Positions 1-8,917 of a stretch of DNA of 64,000 nucleotides are shown piece by piece (positions within the stretch are counted from its first letter, which is position 1; each line of letters begins with the position of its first letter). The DNA comes from Acidobacteriota bacterium (GTDB taxonomy: Bacteria; Acidobacteriota; Holophagae; Acanthopleuribacterales; Acanthopleuribacteraceae): the NCBI GenBank assembly GCA_020637335.1, contig JACJWC010000014.1, positions 1 through 64,000 of the forward strand, written 5' to 3'. The notes beneath the pieces are model-generated. The model was not told where the DNA came from. It ran no database searches and was given only the letters and a program-made list of their open reading frames with translations. A program made the translations under genes and the position numbers.

Positions 1-913
1 GTGATTCCACATAGGCCAAATTGCCGCCGGTGACAAAGTGACAATCCTGGGTGCTGACCACTTGGACGGGCCGTCCTTCACCAAAAAATCGCGGTTTTTG
101 GGATTCGGTCACCACCAGTTCAAAACACTTTTGCCAGGATCGGAAAAAAGGACTTGCGTGGCGGAACAAATAATCCAGCATAAACTGGGTGTAATGCGCC
201 TCTGAGTTGGTCACAACAAACAAACGTTTTCCATGCGTTTTGAATTTGTGCAAGGTCGGAATAAGGAGCGGATCATCGTGAATAAATTTGGCGGGGTTGG
301 CCATAATCAGGCCTTTTAGGGTGCCATCTCGGTGTTTAAGGTCTACTGAAGCGCGTATGTCCTGAAACAGTTTTTTGTAGTCCAGAGGTGGCTCGCCGGG
401 CTTTTCCAAATGGTCAATCAGGGCGGCAAACAGGTAGGTTTCGACCAGCTCAAACAAGGTGTCGACGACGCGATAGCGATCATTGCCAAAGGTAATCCGT
501 TCGTGGCGGTACTGTTGACGGCGTTGATCGGGTTTGAGTAACCGCAAGCCGTGGTAGCCCAAACTGGTGTATTTAAATTTGTCCATTTTCAGTACATTGC
601 CCAGTGCCGTGTCCATGACCAGGCCGCGAATGGTGAAGTCGTGATCGTAAGGTAATTTGAGGATGGACTCGGGATATTTGTATTCTTCGACCAGGGTCTT
701 TAAGGTCAGGTAATAGGTCGCCTCATCCAACGCTGCCTGTTTGTATTGGGCAAGGGTGAAATCCATGTCGAACCCGACCGCGCGGATGCGGCTCAGTTTG
801 AGGTTGCGATTCACAAAAATCCGGTTTTCTGGAAGCGGGTCGATGGATTCTTCGCTGGCAAAACCCGACTCCAGTATGAGCCGCAACTTTTCGGAAATTT
901 CCTGGGGTTTCAT
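1..913 (-). CDS. HAD-IG family 5'-nucleotidase (C-terminus cut by window edge)
   Basis: Cytosolic purine-type 5'-nucleotidase of the HAD superfamily (PF05761 type), expected to dephosphorylate nucleoside monophosphates. The first 304 residues are visible; family members are usually about 450-500, so the C-terminus lies outside the window. The HAD motif I, DMDFTL, follows AVGF at about residue 47 and supplies the nucleophile and acid/base aspartates. The ATG at 913 is preceded by AAGGAG six bases upstream. It is the last visible gene of a rhomboid-queF-nucleotidase run, 16 bases after queF. The family call is firm; the substrate is unknown. Confidence 0.85.
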   Translation of the reverse strand, partial: MKPQEISEKLRLILESGFASEESIDPLPENRIFVNRNLKLSRIRAVGFDMDFTLAQYKQAALDEATYYLTLKTLVEEYKYPESILKLPYDHDFTIRGLVMDTALGNVLKMDKFKYTSLGYHGLRLLKPDQRRQQYRHERITFGNDRYRVVDTLFELVETYLFAALIDHLEKPGEPPLDYKKLFQDIRASVDLKHRDGTLKGLIMANPAKFIHDDPLLIPTLHKFKTHGKRLFVVTNSEAHYTQFMLDYLFRHASPFFRSWQKCFELVVTESQKPRFFGEGRPVQVVSTQDCHFVTGGNLAYVES

Positions 914-929
914 GGCACTCCTTTTTGAT

Positions 930-1730
930 TCAGCGGAAGAAGGGTTGGTAGGGTTGCATTGGTTCGGGGTACCAGCGGATGGGTTGAATGTCGATGCCAC
1001 CGCGCCGCGAGAAATAGCAGGTCACTTGTAGGGCGTCCGGTTGATAGGCTGTGCACAGATCGGCACAAATCTGCTCACAGCAGGCTTCGTGAAAGGCTTG
1101 ATGGTTGCGGTAAGAAACCAAATAACGCAAAAGATGTTGGGGTGATACGGCCGAAGCCTGCATTTCGACCCGAATGGTCGCCCAATCGGGTTGACCTGTT
1201 ACCGGGCAGCGGGAGCGGAACAGATGCGAAGTCCAAACCTGGTGACCCGAATAATCGCCTTTGGCCAGCAGAGCGACATCGGGTTGCGCTTCAACGCCGG
1301 TGGCCCAGGCATCTAAGCTTGTGCCCCAATACTCAGGGGAAGGCTGTGACCAAGGGTCGCTAGGGGCTTCAAAGCAAAGGCTGACTTCTGATCCGGTTGC
1401 GGCATTGAAATCGACCTGCAATCTTTGCGCAAATGCATCCGGGTCAAAACATGTGTTGTTCCAGGCGTTGAGATAAAGTTTAAGACTTTTGGATTCGAGA
1501 ATGTTTAGCGAATTAGCGGGCACCATCAGGCGTAAACGTTTTTGGACAGGTGTGCCGTGGAGGTCAAGGTGACTCACTTCAAATGCGTTCCAGGCATCCC
1601 ATCCACAGTTAAATACCGGGACGTTTCCGCGGTAACGACTGCGCGGAATCGCATCCAAACCGTGCTCTGTATCGGGAACCGCGCGACCGAGTTTGAGGTT
1701 CAAGCCATCCAAAGCCATCTCAACCGCCAT
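930..1730 (-). CDS. queF: NADPH-dependent 7-cyano-7-deazaguanine reductase, long type
   Basis: Reduces preQ0 to preQ1 in queuosine tRNA modification. At 266 aa it is the two-domain (E. coli-like) form. Seen: the QueF motif ESKSLKLY at residues 79-86, which binds NADPH; the catalytic cysteine C175 in SRCPVTGQPDW, which forms the thioimide with preQ0; the proton-relay aspartate D182; and H214-E215 in the FHEACCEQ segment, which bind substrate. The start overlaps the 3' end of the rhomboid gene by 11 bases, suggesting translational coupling. No other queuosine genes are visible here. Confidence 0.95.
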   Translation of the reverse strand: MAVEMALDGLNLKLGRAVPDTEHGLDAIPRSRYRGNVPVFNCGWDAWNAFEVSHLDLHGTPVQKRLRLMVPANSLNILESKSLKLYLNAWNNTCFDPDAFAQRLQVDFNAATGSEVSLCFEAPSDPWSQPSPEYWGTSLDAWATGVEAQPDVALLAKGDYSGHQVWTSHLFRSRCPVTGQPDWATIRVEMQASAVSPQHLLRYLVSYRNHQAFHEACCEQICADLCTAYQPDALQVTCYFSRRGGIDIQPIRWYPEPMQPYQPFFR

Positions 1731-2688
1731 GGATTTGGGGGATCAGCGTGCGCAAAACGAGGAAGCTTCCGTATAACCAAGTACCCGCAAATAAAATAAG
1801 CAGGGTTCGTTCGGTCCAGAGCATGGCTTTGGTTGAGGCATTGCGGAACATTAATATGCCCCAACCCCATCCGGTGAACATGCCGGCCAAATGCGCGAAA
1901 TTGTCGATGGGCATGCCGAGCAAGGTCACGACCACACAAAAAACGTTGCCCCAGATCATGTAGCTCTTGAATTTCTCCGCTGCACCCAAATCGCCCGTTC
2001 CTCGATAGTAGGCGTAAAGCGCGCCCAGGTAGCCAAACAGCGCTGCAGATAAACCCACCACATTTGAGCCGGAATGGAAGACAAACAAATGGCCAATGAT
2101 GCTGCCCAACGCGCCTGCGGCCCCACAGCCCAACGTCAACAACCAGAATCGGCGCAATCCAAACACGCCAAAGAGTAAGGGGCCCAAGAAGGCCAGCGCC
2201 GACAGGTTGAAAATGATGTGTAAAATATTGCCGTGAAGGAACATGTAGGTGAAAAGGCGCCAGTATTGGCCGCCCAATACAGCGCCGGTCGTGCTGGCAC
2301 CTAAATTCCAAAAGGCCTCAGAAGAGGGCAGGACATAGGCGCGTAACTGGTCAAAAAGCCCAAAATCTTCTTGGCTCGCCAATTGGTTTTGATAGGTGAG
2401 AATTGCGGTGAGGGCAAAAAAGAAAGTGCATAATCCGAACAATGCGTAGGTCGATTCCAGATGGACCGAGCCGCCTTCTTCGCTTTCGTCAAAGCGCCCG
2501 CTTGAAACTTGGAGATGGGCTACCGGTGCTTGGCAATACTCACAAATGGCATCATTGGACCCGACAAACTTGCCGCACGAGGGACAGGTCTTGTATTGCG
2601 AGGCGAACGTATTCCTATTGGATCCACGCCATTCGCTTAACCATTTCTTAACCTGATTTTTCCATCTGCGAAACCAAAAGCCATTCAT
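1720..2688 (-). CDS. Rhomboid intramembrane serine protease with N-terminal zinc ribbon
   Basis: Multi-pass rhomboid protease of 322 aa that should cleave transmembrane helices within the membrane. The N-terminal cytosolic part carries a zinc ribbon, CPSC at residues 35-38 and CEYC at 49-52. The first membrane helix is near 82-98 and the rhomboid core spans about 140-300. Seen: HGNILHIIFN (H152, H157, N161), the catalytic serine S214 in GLSAALFG (the usual GxS with Leu as x), and the dyad histidine H266 in NFAHLAG. The ATG at 2688 has GAGG five bases upstream. It is the first gene of the queF operon. Substrates are unknown. Confidence 0.9.
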   Translation of the reverse strand: MNGFWFRRWKNQVKKWLSEWRGSNRNTFASQYKTCPSCGKFVGSNDAICEYCQAPVAHLQVSSGRFDESEEGGSVHLESTYALFGLCTFFFALTAILTYQNQLASQEDFGLFDQLRAYVLPSSEAFWNLGASTTGAVLGGQYWRLFTYMFLHGNILHIIFNLSALAFLGPLLFGVFGLRRFWLLTLGCGAAGALGSIIGHLFVFHSGSNVVGLSAALFGYLGALYAYYRGTGDLGAAEKFKSYMIWGNVFCVVVTLLGMPIDNFAHLAGMFTGWGWGILMFRNASTKAMLWTERTLLILFAGTWLYGSFLVLRTLIPQIHGG

Positions 2689-2728
2689 AGTGTCCTCATT
2701 GCCTTTTTTAGCTTAGCAGGGATCATGC

Positions 2729-3745
2729 CTAACCAAGGGACATCCGGCGCTGAAAATCGCGCCTTAATGTCCCATTCGACCAAAACCATGCAGAAGTAAA
2801 GCGCAAGATGGATCTAACTTCCCGCCGGGTAATTTTGGGTGAAACGCCAATTTCGTGCTGGAAGTTCGGTTGGCACAACATGCCCATGGTTTGGGCGGCC
2901 ATCCACAGCGGCCATAAACAGAACAAGCGAATGCGTCGGTTGCGGCGCGGAATGGCCATGGTGTAGCGAAAGGCGTCCTGCAGATGGCCGTTGGCTTTTT
3001 CCGCCATCAGGCGTACGACCGTGACATTTTTTTCGGGGCATTCGTTTTTCATAAACGCTTCAGGGCTGAGGCCCGCCCGGTCCAGGATGGAAAGGGGAAC
3101 GTAACTCCAACCACGCCCAACATCGACCATAACATCCTTTGTGATATTGGTGATTTGCAACGCCAAGCCAAAGGAAACCGCGTGTTGTTGCAACGTTTCG
3201 CGCTCTGCTTGACCGCTTAGCCGGGGCAGGAAAAGGCCGGTTAACATCTCGCCAACGGTGCCGGCTACGTAATAGCAGTACTGGTCCAGATCCGCTTCAT
3301 CTGTAAGAAAAAGCGTTTGGCCTAAACCTTCGCGTTTCTGGAATTCAGCCATGCCCTTAGCCATACACAGCACACTGGGAATGATCGTTAAGCGATCCTT
3401 CGCTTTGAGTTGGTTAAAACAATGCGCTACTTTGCCCGCGTTCTGAATCAGATTTAATTCGGCAGGATCCCCATCCAACTGTGAGAGCTGCTGGATCCAA
3501 TGTTCAAGCCAGGTTTCATCACATTGCTCTGAACCAAATTGATCGGCGAATTCTTCCAAAAGCAAAACCTTTTGATCCGCAGGGAATTTTGGGGCATCTT
3601 CCACCGTATCCAGGATCCGGCACCACAAGTAGGCCAATAAAACAGCACGGTGGAGATCGCCTCGCAAGGCGCGAATATTCAGGGCGAAGGTGCGGCTGAC
3701 CATGGGTAACATTTGTTCGCAATAGGACCAGTAATCCGGATTCAA
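2729..3745 (-). CDS. Squalene synthase-type head-to-head prenyltransferase
   Basis: Trans-isoprenyl diphosphate synthase of the squalene/phytoene synthase family, expected to condense two farnesyl diphosphates. The first Asp motif is DTVED, as in eukaryotic-type squalene synthase, rather than the DDxxD of bacterial phytoene/dehydrosqualene synthases. Also seen: SRTFALNI near the N-terminus, YCYYVAGTVGEMLT, and the second Mg-binding region NITKDVMVD. I chose the TTG at 3745 because GGAGG lies five bases upstream; an in-frame ATG at 3769 has a weaker site and would add 8 residues. No hopanoid or carotenoid genes adjoin it, so the end product (squalene or dehydrosqualene) is open. Confidence 0.87.
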   Translation of the reverse strand: MNPDYWSYCEQMLPMVSRTFALNIRALRGDLHRAVLLAYLWCRILDTVEDAPKFPADQKVLLLEEFADQFGSEQCDETWLEHWIQQLSQLDGDPAELNLIQNAGKVAHCFNQLKAKDRLTIIPSVLCMAKGMAEFQKREGLGQTLFLTDEADLDQYCYYVAGTVGEMLTGLFLPRLSGQAERETLQQHAVSFGLALQITNITKDVMVDVGRGWSYVPLSILDRAGLSPEAFMKNECPEKNVTVVRLMAEKANGHLQDAFRYTMAIPRRNRRIRLFCLWPLWMAAQTMGMLCQPNFQHEIGVSPKITRREVRSILRFTSAWFWSNGTLRRDFQRRMSLG

Positions 3746-3858
3746 TCGGGCCTCCACCCCGCACATCATAGCCCAGCCTGACCCGGGAAATCGCCATTAA
3801 CTGACATGAACTCCCGTTTTGACATAGAATGGTGCGCTTGAGGGCGAGGAGGTATGAA

Positions 3859-4317
3859 TTGAACGCAAAACTGGGATTTTGGCTTTATGTCTGGGTTTTG
3901 ACCCTTTCTGCCATCCTCATTGCTATTAAAGGCATCCGAAAAGCCGGTAAAGGCGAATATCATGCCCATCAAAAGCAGATGGATTTGGCCATCCGCCTTA
4001 TCCTTTTTTTTGTGCTGACCTATGTCGCAAAGCTGATTTTTTTGGGCCGTGAGAATTTGGCGAATTGGTCGTCGGTATACATCACCGTGTTGCGGATCCA
4101 CGAAACGTTCATCGCCATCATGCTGCTCAGCGGCGGGTATGTCCGATTCCTGGCGCGTCAATTTTCTCTCAACTCCAGCCAGCCTTCAGCCTCTGAACAG
4201 GCGGCACGCAAGCGTCACCGATTATTGGGCAAAGTATGCATTTCGGCGGCTCTTTGCGGTTTAGGAACTGCCACTTTCCTTATTTACGGGATGATGGCCC
4301 GTCAGGGCTTAGTTTGA
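3859..4317 (+). CDS. DUF420-like four-helix membrane protein
   Basis: Small integral membrane protein of 152 aa with four predicted membrane segments (about residues 5-25, 42-60, 75-95 and 122-145). It resembles DUF420/CtaM-like proteins sometimes linked to cytochrome oxidase assembly; histidines in YHAHQKQMD and IHETF could bind metal or heme. The TTG start at 3859 is preferred because AGGAGG sits six bases upstream; an ATG at 3829 lies before that ribosome site. The 3' end overlaps the TetR gene tail-to-tail by 38 bases. Function is inferred from family resemblance only. Confidence 0.65.
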   Translation: MNAKLGFWLYVWVLTLSAILIAIKGIRKAGKGEYHAHQKQMDLAIRLILFFVLTYVAKLIFLGRENLANWSSVYITVLRIHETFIAIMLLSGGYVRFLARQFSLNSSQPSASEQAARKRHRLLGKVCISAALCGLGTATFLIYGMMARQGLV

Positions 4318-4864
4318 GCTCAGATCTCAAAAATAGTCGGATTGCATTTTGAAAACATTGAGCGGTATGCAGCGCTTGTGGCGAGTCCAGTTTCTCATAA
4401 CGTTGTTGGGCACCTAATAAGGCGATGTACTGCATTTCTGCAAGGCTATCTGCGAGCGCTTGATCGCAACCCAATTCTTGAAAACACTGGCTCAAATAAC
4501 CCAGGCGGCGGCTATCTACCTGCTCAAGCACCGCTCGCGCTCTGGGTTCGGAATGGGACCAAACCCGAATCATTTGGTCGAGCCGATGATCGAGTTGGCT
4601 CACCCTTTCGCCCAATCGCTTGAGTTTCTGGCCCGGAGAATCTTGGGTTTCGGCGTAGAGGATGGGATGGGTTGTTTGGCGCTCGGCCCAGGTTTCGAGC
4701 AGAACCCCAACGAAACTATCCATATCGCGAAAGTGATGATAAAAGCTGCCCTTGGTTTTGTGGAGAGCTTCGCATAAACGCTCAAGTTTAAGCGCTTGGA
4801 CGCCCTCTTGGGTCAGCAACTTTATGCCTTTTTCCACCCAATCCTGTGCGTTTAAACGAGCCAT
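4280..4864 (-). CDS. TetR/AcrR family transcriptional regulator
   Basis: 194-aa repressor-type regulator. The N-terminal helix-turn-helix occupies about residues 10-55, with the typical recognition stretch TKGSFYHHFRDMDSF; the remainder is an all-helical ligand-binding/dimer domain. The ATG at 4864 has GGGAGG six bases upstream and lies within the end of the preceding membrane-protein gene (13-base overlap), so the two are co-transcribed. A palindrome at 5681-5710 over the operon promoter is the likely operator, implying autoregulation. The inducing ligand is unknown. Confidence 0.9.
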   Translation of the reverse strand: MARLNAQDWVEKGIKLLTQEGVQALKLERLCEALHKTKGSFYHHFRDMDSFVGVLLETWAERQTTHPILYAETQDSPGQKLKRLGERVSQLDHRLDQMIRVWSHSEPRARAVLEQVDSRRLGYLSQCFQELGCDQALADSLAEMQYIALLGAQQRYEKLDSPQALHTAQCFQNAIRLFLRSELKLSPDGPSSRK

Positions 4865-5666
4865 TGTGCGCCTCCCCAGATCAGGCTAGCTAAAGCAATA
4901 CACAGCGGTGAATAAAGCACGCGGTTGTAATGGCCATAGGCTACGGTTTGGGTGGATGGTCGAATCCAAAACTCAAAAAATCCGCCGAAACCCCGCAGCG
5001 CAAAAATCAATGCGAGACCAAAAAGGTCCCAGGGTTCTTTTATTAGTAAGGGATAGCGCAGTCTCAAGATCAGCCAAACGGCAAAACCCAGCAGGGTAAT
5101 AGCAACAAACAGGGTGGCAGAGCGGCTTGGGAAGCCTTTGCCCACCTGTGTGCCGACAACCAATTGGGTCAGCTTCTCCCTGGAACGCGCTGGCCAGGTT
5201 GAACCTTTTGCCCAAAGCCAATGCAGCCAAGCGATTGCCAAAAAAATACCGATAGCGGTGCCTAAAAATAGTTCACCCGTTGGGCGAGGCAGCGGTGAAG
5301 TAAGCGTCAAACCGAGTGGCAATAAGATTGTGAGGAAAAGTCCGGTTTGGGGCATTTTGGTGAAGGAGCCAAACTTCAGTCTTGAAATGCTTGCAAAAAG
5401 GCCAAAAAAGGCCAAGTCCGGCAGCAAAAAGGTCCCGAAAACATAGGGCTGAACGGCAGGGTCCAGGCTGGGTAATGCGAAAAACGAAACGGCCTGAAAG
5501 GCCAGCCAAAAGGTGATGAAGTGCCAACCAACCGTGAGCGTGGCTTTGGCAAAGGGTTCGGTATTGGAATCGAGAAACGGCAGGAAGACGTAGCGGTGCC
5601 CGAGAAACGTATGGACCCAAAAAGTAACCAGCGCAGCGACGGCCGCAAGCCAACCCCAAACCGACA
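4852..5666 (-). CDS. Polytopic membrane protein, TetR-regulated (DUF3995-like C-terminal half)
   Basis: 271-aa protein with about seven or eight hydrophobic helices. The C-terminal half, with RGFGGFFEFW and GHYNRVLYSPLC, resembles DUF3995 membrane proteins; the N-terminal half (LGHRYVFLPFL, VGWHFITFW) is not assigned. The ATG at 5666 is chosen because GGGAGG lies four bases upstream; a further in-frame ATG at 5684 would start before the ribosome site. It heads a two-gene operon with the TetR gene, under the palindrome at 5681-5710. Its role is unknown; co-regulation suggests response to a small molecule or membrane stress. Confidence 0.72.
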
Positions 5667-5680
5667 TAAAACCTCCCTGA

Positions 5681-5710
5681 AACAAACAATACTGTATGGT
5701 ATGTTTTGTT
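5681..5710. promoter_or_regulatory. Imperfect 30-bp palindrome, probable TetR operator
   Basis: The left arm AACAAA-CA-ATAC and the right arm GTAT-GT-TTTGTT are symmetric at 22 of 30 positions around the centre TGTATG. It overlaps the -10 element and spacer of the promoter for the membrane-protein/TetR operon and ends just before that gene's ribosome site. Size, symmetry and position fit a TetR-family operator; binding by the TetR protein encoded at 4280-4864 is inference. Confidence 0.6.
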
Positions 5711-5719
5711 CAGCGGCAA
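5691..5719 (-). promoter_or_regulatory. Candidate sigma70-type promoter of the TetR operon
   Basis: On the minus strand a -35 element TTGCCG (5714-5719) is followed by exactly 17 bases and a -10 element TACAGT (5691-5696). Each matches 4 of 6 consensus positions. The palindromic operator covers the -10 and most of the spacer, so repressor binding would exclude polymerase. Confidence 0.45.
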
Positions 5720-5747
5720 GTCTTTTTTTGGAATAAGACGCCGTTTT

Positions 5748-6026
5748 TCAGCCTTTGAGCGATTCCCAGCTTAAAAAGATCCCGATGGCAACAAAACCCA
5801 GACCGGCAATCAATTTCAAGGTTTTGGGGTTGACCCAGTGGGTGAGTTGTTGGCCCAGCAGGACGGCGATCAGACTGGAGCAGGTTAAGGCGGTGCTGGA
5901 GGCTGCAAAAACAAGCCATTTATTGACTTTTTGGTCGGTTGAAAATAACAGAGTGGCCAATTGGGTTTTGTCCCCAATTTCTGCCAGAAATACACTCCAG
6001 AAGATGATGGCAAACATTTTGAGCAT
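5748..6026 (-). CDS. Half-size UPF0016 (GDT1/TMEM165-type) cation transporter
   Basis: 92-aa membrane protein with about three helices and the family signature EIGDKT at residues 16-21. UPF0016 proteins move Mn2+ or Ca2+ across membranes and normally have about 190 residues with two inverted repeats, each bearing this motif. Only one repeat is present, so it must act as a homo- or hetero-oligomer. The ATG at 6026 has GGAGGT four bases upstream; longer in-frame starts run back into the kinase gene. It lies 40 bases downstream of the Ser/Thr kinase. No second half-gene adjoins it. Confidence 0.82.
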   Translation of the reverse strand: MLKMFAIIFWSVFLAEIGDKTQLATLLFSTDQKVNKWLVFAASSTALTCSSLIAVLLGQQLTHWVNPKTLKLIAGLGFVAIGIFLSWESLKG

Positions 6027-6066
6027 GCGGACCTCCAGCCCTTCCAATTGAACGGGGCCTATCATC

Positions 6067-8844
6067 TCAATTGCGGGTTTGAGTTTCCATTTTTTTTCGC
6101 AGCTCCGCCAGGAAATCCACATGTTCATGGGCTTGGTAGTAGGTTTCCAGGTCAGCAAAAACCATCTGGCTAAAAGGATGGTCCGGGCCAAAGAGGGAAA
6201 TGAACTGATCCAAGGCCGTCTGCCAATAGACCAAAGCTTGATCATCGCGGTGCAGCCCCATCATGGCTTGACCTAGTCGATAGCGGGGCAGTGCCGCCAC
6301 GTATTGAACTTGTTCAGGGTAGCGATCGGCAACTTCAATCGATTTTTCCAGGAGCGGAATGGCTTCTTCATATTTTTCCAGGTGGTTTAAACACCGTCCG
6401 AGTAAGAGGCAGGCGACACCGTAGTAAAACTGAACCGGTTCACGTGAGGCTGTGTTACGGCAGACTTCTTCTAAAATCGTCTGCGACTCCTGGTATCGGC
6501 CAAGCTTATCCAAACCACTGGCAAGGTTGACCTGTGCCAATAGGAGGACGCCATGGGTGGGCGGCAAGAGGCGTCGGGCCATGTCTTCGGCCTTTTGGTA
6601 ATGGGCCAGGGCTAATTCCTTCTGACCCAATCGTGAATAACACAAACCTATTTGTCCTTCGGTGAAGGCAATGTTGTAATGTTCTGGACCATAAATTTCT
6701 TTTTTGATGTCTAAAGCCTGATTGAATGCTTCGAGTGCTTTTTGCTGGTCACCGTCGGCACTGTATGAAAATCCCAGATTGTCCATACCGTCACCGATGA
6801 GCCGGTGACGCTCACCTAAAATTTGCTTTAATTCGGGTAATGTTTTGTTGATTTCTTGAATTGTGGTTTTTGCATCGCCGGAGTAAACATGAACAAGGCT
6901 GCGATTCAGGATGAGATCCGCACATGCAGGCGCGCTCGGACCCAACGTTTCTTGGGCCATTTCCAAGGCTTGATCCAAATCCTTTTTTCCTTCCGCCACG
7001 TTCCACTTTTCCATTTTGGCCCGACCTCGGTTGCGCAAGGTCATGATTTGCAAATTTTGGCCGGATTGTCCTAATTCCAGGGCAATGGCTAACGCGCGAT
7101 CCAAAAGCGCGACCCCAGCTTCATGTTGGAAATTATCCATCAGATTCAGAGCCTTTTGATTGAGGCACAGGCCTAAAAGTTGGTTTGCTTGAATCTGTTC
7201 AGCGGATGCGATGGCCATGTCAAGCAGGTGGTTGGATTCTTCAAACTGTCCCTTGAGACCCAGGGAATGGGCGCGGATGAGTTGAACTTGAATGGTTTCC
7301 AGCGTTGTAAATTGCCCATTTTTCTCAGCCAAGTCCAATAACTGTTCTGATTTTTTGAGGTCGCCATAGGAACTGAATGCTCGGGCAAGTAGAACCGATA
7401 ACCCGGCTTTGACCTGTGGCTGGTTTTGGAGTTGATCTTGAAGCCCAAGATAAGCGCGGTCCAAAACTTCCTGGATAGAGGGACTCGCATCCTGGACCAA
7501 GGGATCGGTATTGAGAATAAGGGCGCTCAGATAATCTGCTGTCGCCTGAGCGCGATCCCGTTGTTGACTGATCTCCGTATTTTTGCGTTGGGTAATCCAG
7601 GCTGAATAAGCAGATACCCCTGCTAATCCCACCAATAAGAGCGTACTCACGCCAATCAAAACGGAGAGCAGCGCATTGCGCTGGACAAATTTGCGAAAAC
7701 GATAAAGGCGACTTTCAGGATGGGCTAAAACGGGGCGACCCGCTAGATGGGCTTCCAGGTCGGATATAAGACTTTGGGCAGAGGGGTAACGGCGTTCAGG
7801 ATCTTTGCGCAGGGCCATTAGCACGATGGCATCGAGATCGCCTTTTAATGTTTGAACCACCTTTTCCAAAGTTTGGTTATGGGTTGGAACGGTATCTGCG
7901 TCGGCGCTCAATTGGGAAAGTGCGGTACTGGGGCCCGATGGGGTTTCGTGTACGATCATCTGGTCAATTTGGGCGAGCGACTTGTTTTTAAAATTATAGG
8001 CTGGGCGTCCGGTGAGAAGCTCAAACAAGACCAGGCCCAAGCAGTAAATATCCGTGGCAACCGTGATTGGTTTGCCCAAATATTGCTCTGGACTGGCATA
8101 TTGGGGCGTCATGGGCATAGCCCCCGTCCGGGTTTCTAATGCGGTTAAAAAGGCAAAATCGGGTGCTGCTTGATCGAGAACCTTGGCTATACCAAAATCC
8201 AAAAGCTTTACCTGTCCTTCTTGCGTCACCATGATATTGCCCGGTTTGAGGTCGCGATGAACAATCAAATGGTTGTGGGCAAAATGGACGGCGTGACAAA
8301 CCTGCAGAAAGAGCTCCACGCGTGCCCGGATGGTCAAGCGATTCTGGTTTGCGTATTCGAGCAGATTGTGGCCTTCGATATATTCCATGACGAAGTACGG
8401 GTTGTCCTCGTGATCAAGGCCACCGTCTAACAGCTGGCAAATATTGGGGTGATCTAAGTTGGCCAGGATTTGGCGCTCATAACGAAATCGCTGATGGGCT
8501 TCTGGTTGCGCTAGCGCGTGGTGCAACCATTTAATGGCAACTTTTTTCTGGTAAGTCTGATCGCAACGGTTGGCCAAAAAAACAGTGCCCATTCCCCCGC
8601 GTCCAATCACCCGTTCAATGGTGTAAGCGCCCAATTTGTCGGGCTGCTGAAAGGACGCCGGGTTGTTTTTTAATTGGAATTCAAGGGTAGCAGAGCCGTC
8701 CTCTTTGATTAGCTTTTCGACTTGCTCCTGTAATTGAATATCGCCTTGGCACAAGGCTTCCAAAACGGATTGCTGTTGCTCTTTGGGTACTTCGATGACT
8801 TGAAGAAAAATTTCCTTTAATTTCTGCCAATATTCTTTTTCCAT
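6067..8844 (-). CDS. Membrane Ser/Thr protein kinase with C-terminal TPR sensor region
   Basis: 925-aa PknB-type kinase. After an N-terminal helical segment (1-70), the kinase domain (about 74-370) shows the glycine loop GRGGMG (81-86), ATP lysine K105 in VAIK, catalytic loop HRDLKPGN (196-203) and DFG (217-219). One membrane helix lies at about 391-412, followed by about 10 tetratricopeptide repeats from about 480 to 910, including KALEAFNQALDIKKEIYG and ALAHYQKAEDMARRLLP. The TPR half would lie across the membrane and sense or bind partners. The layout is common in Acidobacteriota and myxobacteria. It is divergent from the methyltransferase gene and upstream of the UPF0016 gene. Substrates are unknown. 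Confidence 0.93.
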   Translation of the reverse strand: MEKEYWQKLKEIFLQVIEVPKEQQQSVLEALCQGDIQLQEQVEKLIKEDGSATLEFQLKNNPASFQQPDKLGAYTIERVIGRGGMGTVFLANRCDQTYQKKVAIKWLHHALAQPEAHQRFRYERQILANLDHPNICQLLDGGLDHEDNPYFVMEYIEGHNLLEYANQNRLTIRARVELFLQVCHAVHFAHNHLIVHRDLKPGNIMVTQEGQVKLLDFGIAKVLDQAAPDFAFLTALETRTGAMPMTPQYASPEQYLGKPITVATDIYCLGLVLFELLTGRPAYNFKNKSLAQIDQMIVHETPSGPSTALSQLSADADTVPTHNQTLEKVVQTLKGDLDAIVLMALRKDPERRYPSAQSLISDLEAHLAGRPVLAHPESRLYRFRKFVQRNALLSVLIGVSTLLLVGLAGVSAYSAWITQRKNTEISQQRDRAQATADYLSALILNTDPLVQDASPSIQEVLDRAYLGLQDQLQNQPQVKAGLSVLLARAFSSYGDLKKSEQLLDLAEKNGQFTTLETIQVQLIRAHSLGLKGQFEESNHLLDMAIASAEQIQANQLLGLCLNQKALNLMDNFQHEAGVALLDRALAIALELGQSGQNLQIMTLRNRGRAKMEKWNVAEGKKDLDQALEMAQETLGPSAPACADLILNRSLVHVYSGDAKTTIQEINKTLPELKQILGERHRLIGDGMDNLGFSYSADGDQQKALEAFNQALDIKKEIYGPEHYNIAFTEGQIGLCYSRLGQKELALAHYQKAEDMARRLLPPTHGVLLLAQVNLASGLDKLGRYQESQTILEEVCRNTASREPVQFYYGVACLLLGRCLNHLEKYEEAIPLLEKSIEVADRYPEQVQYVAALPRYRLGQAMMGLHRDDQALVYWQTALDQFISLFGPDHPFSQMVFADLETYYQAHEHVDFLAELRKKMETQTRN

Positions 8845-8917
8845 TTCATCCCAATCCCAAGGTTATGGCTATTATAGGGTTTGAACGGAACAGGCGGTTG
8901 CGGACAGGAAAAAAATC

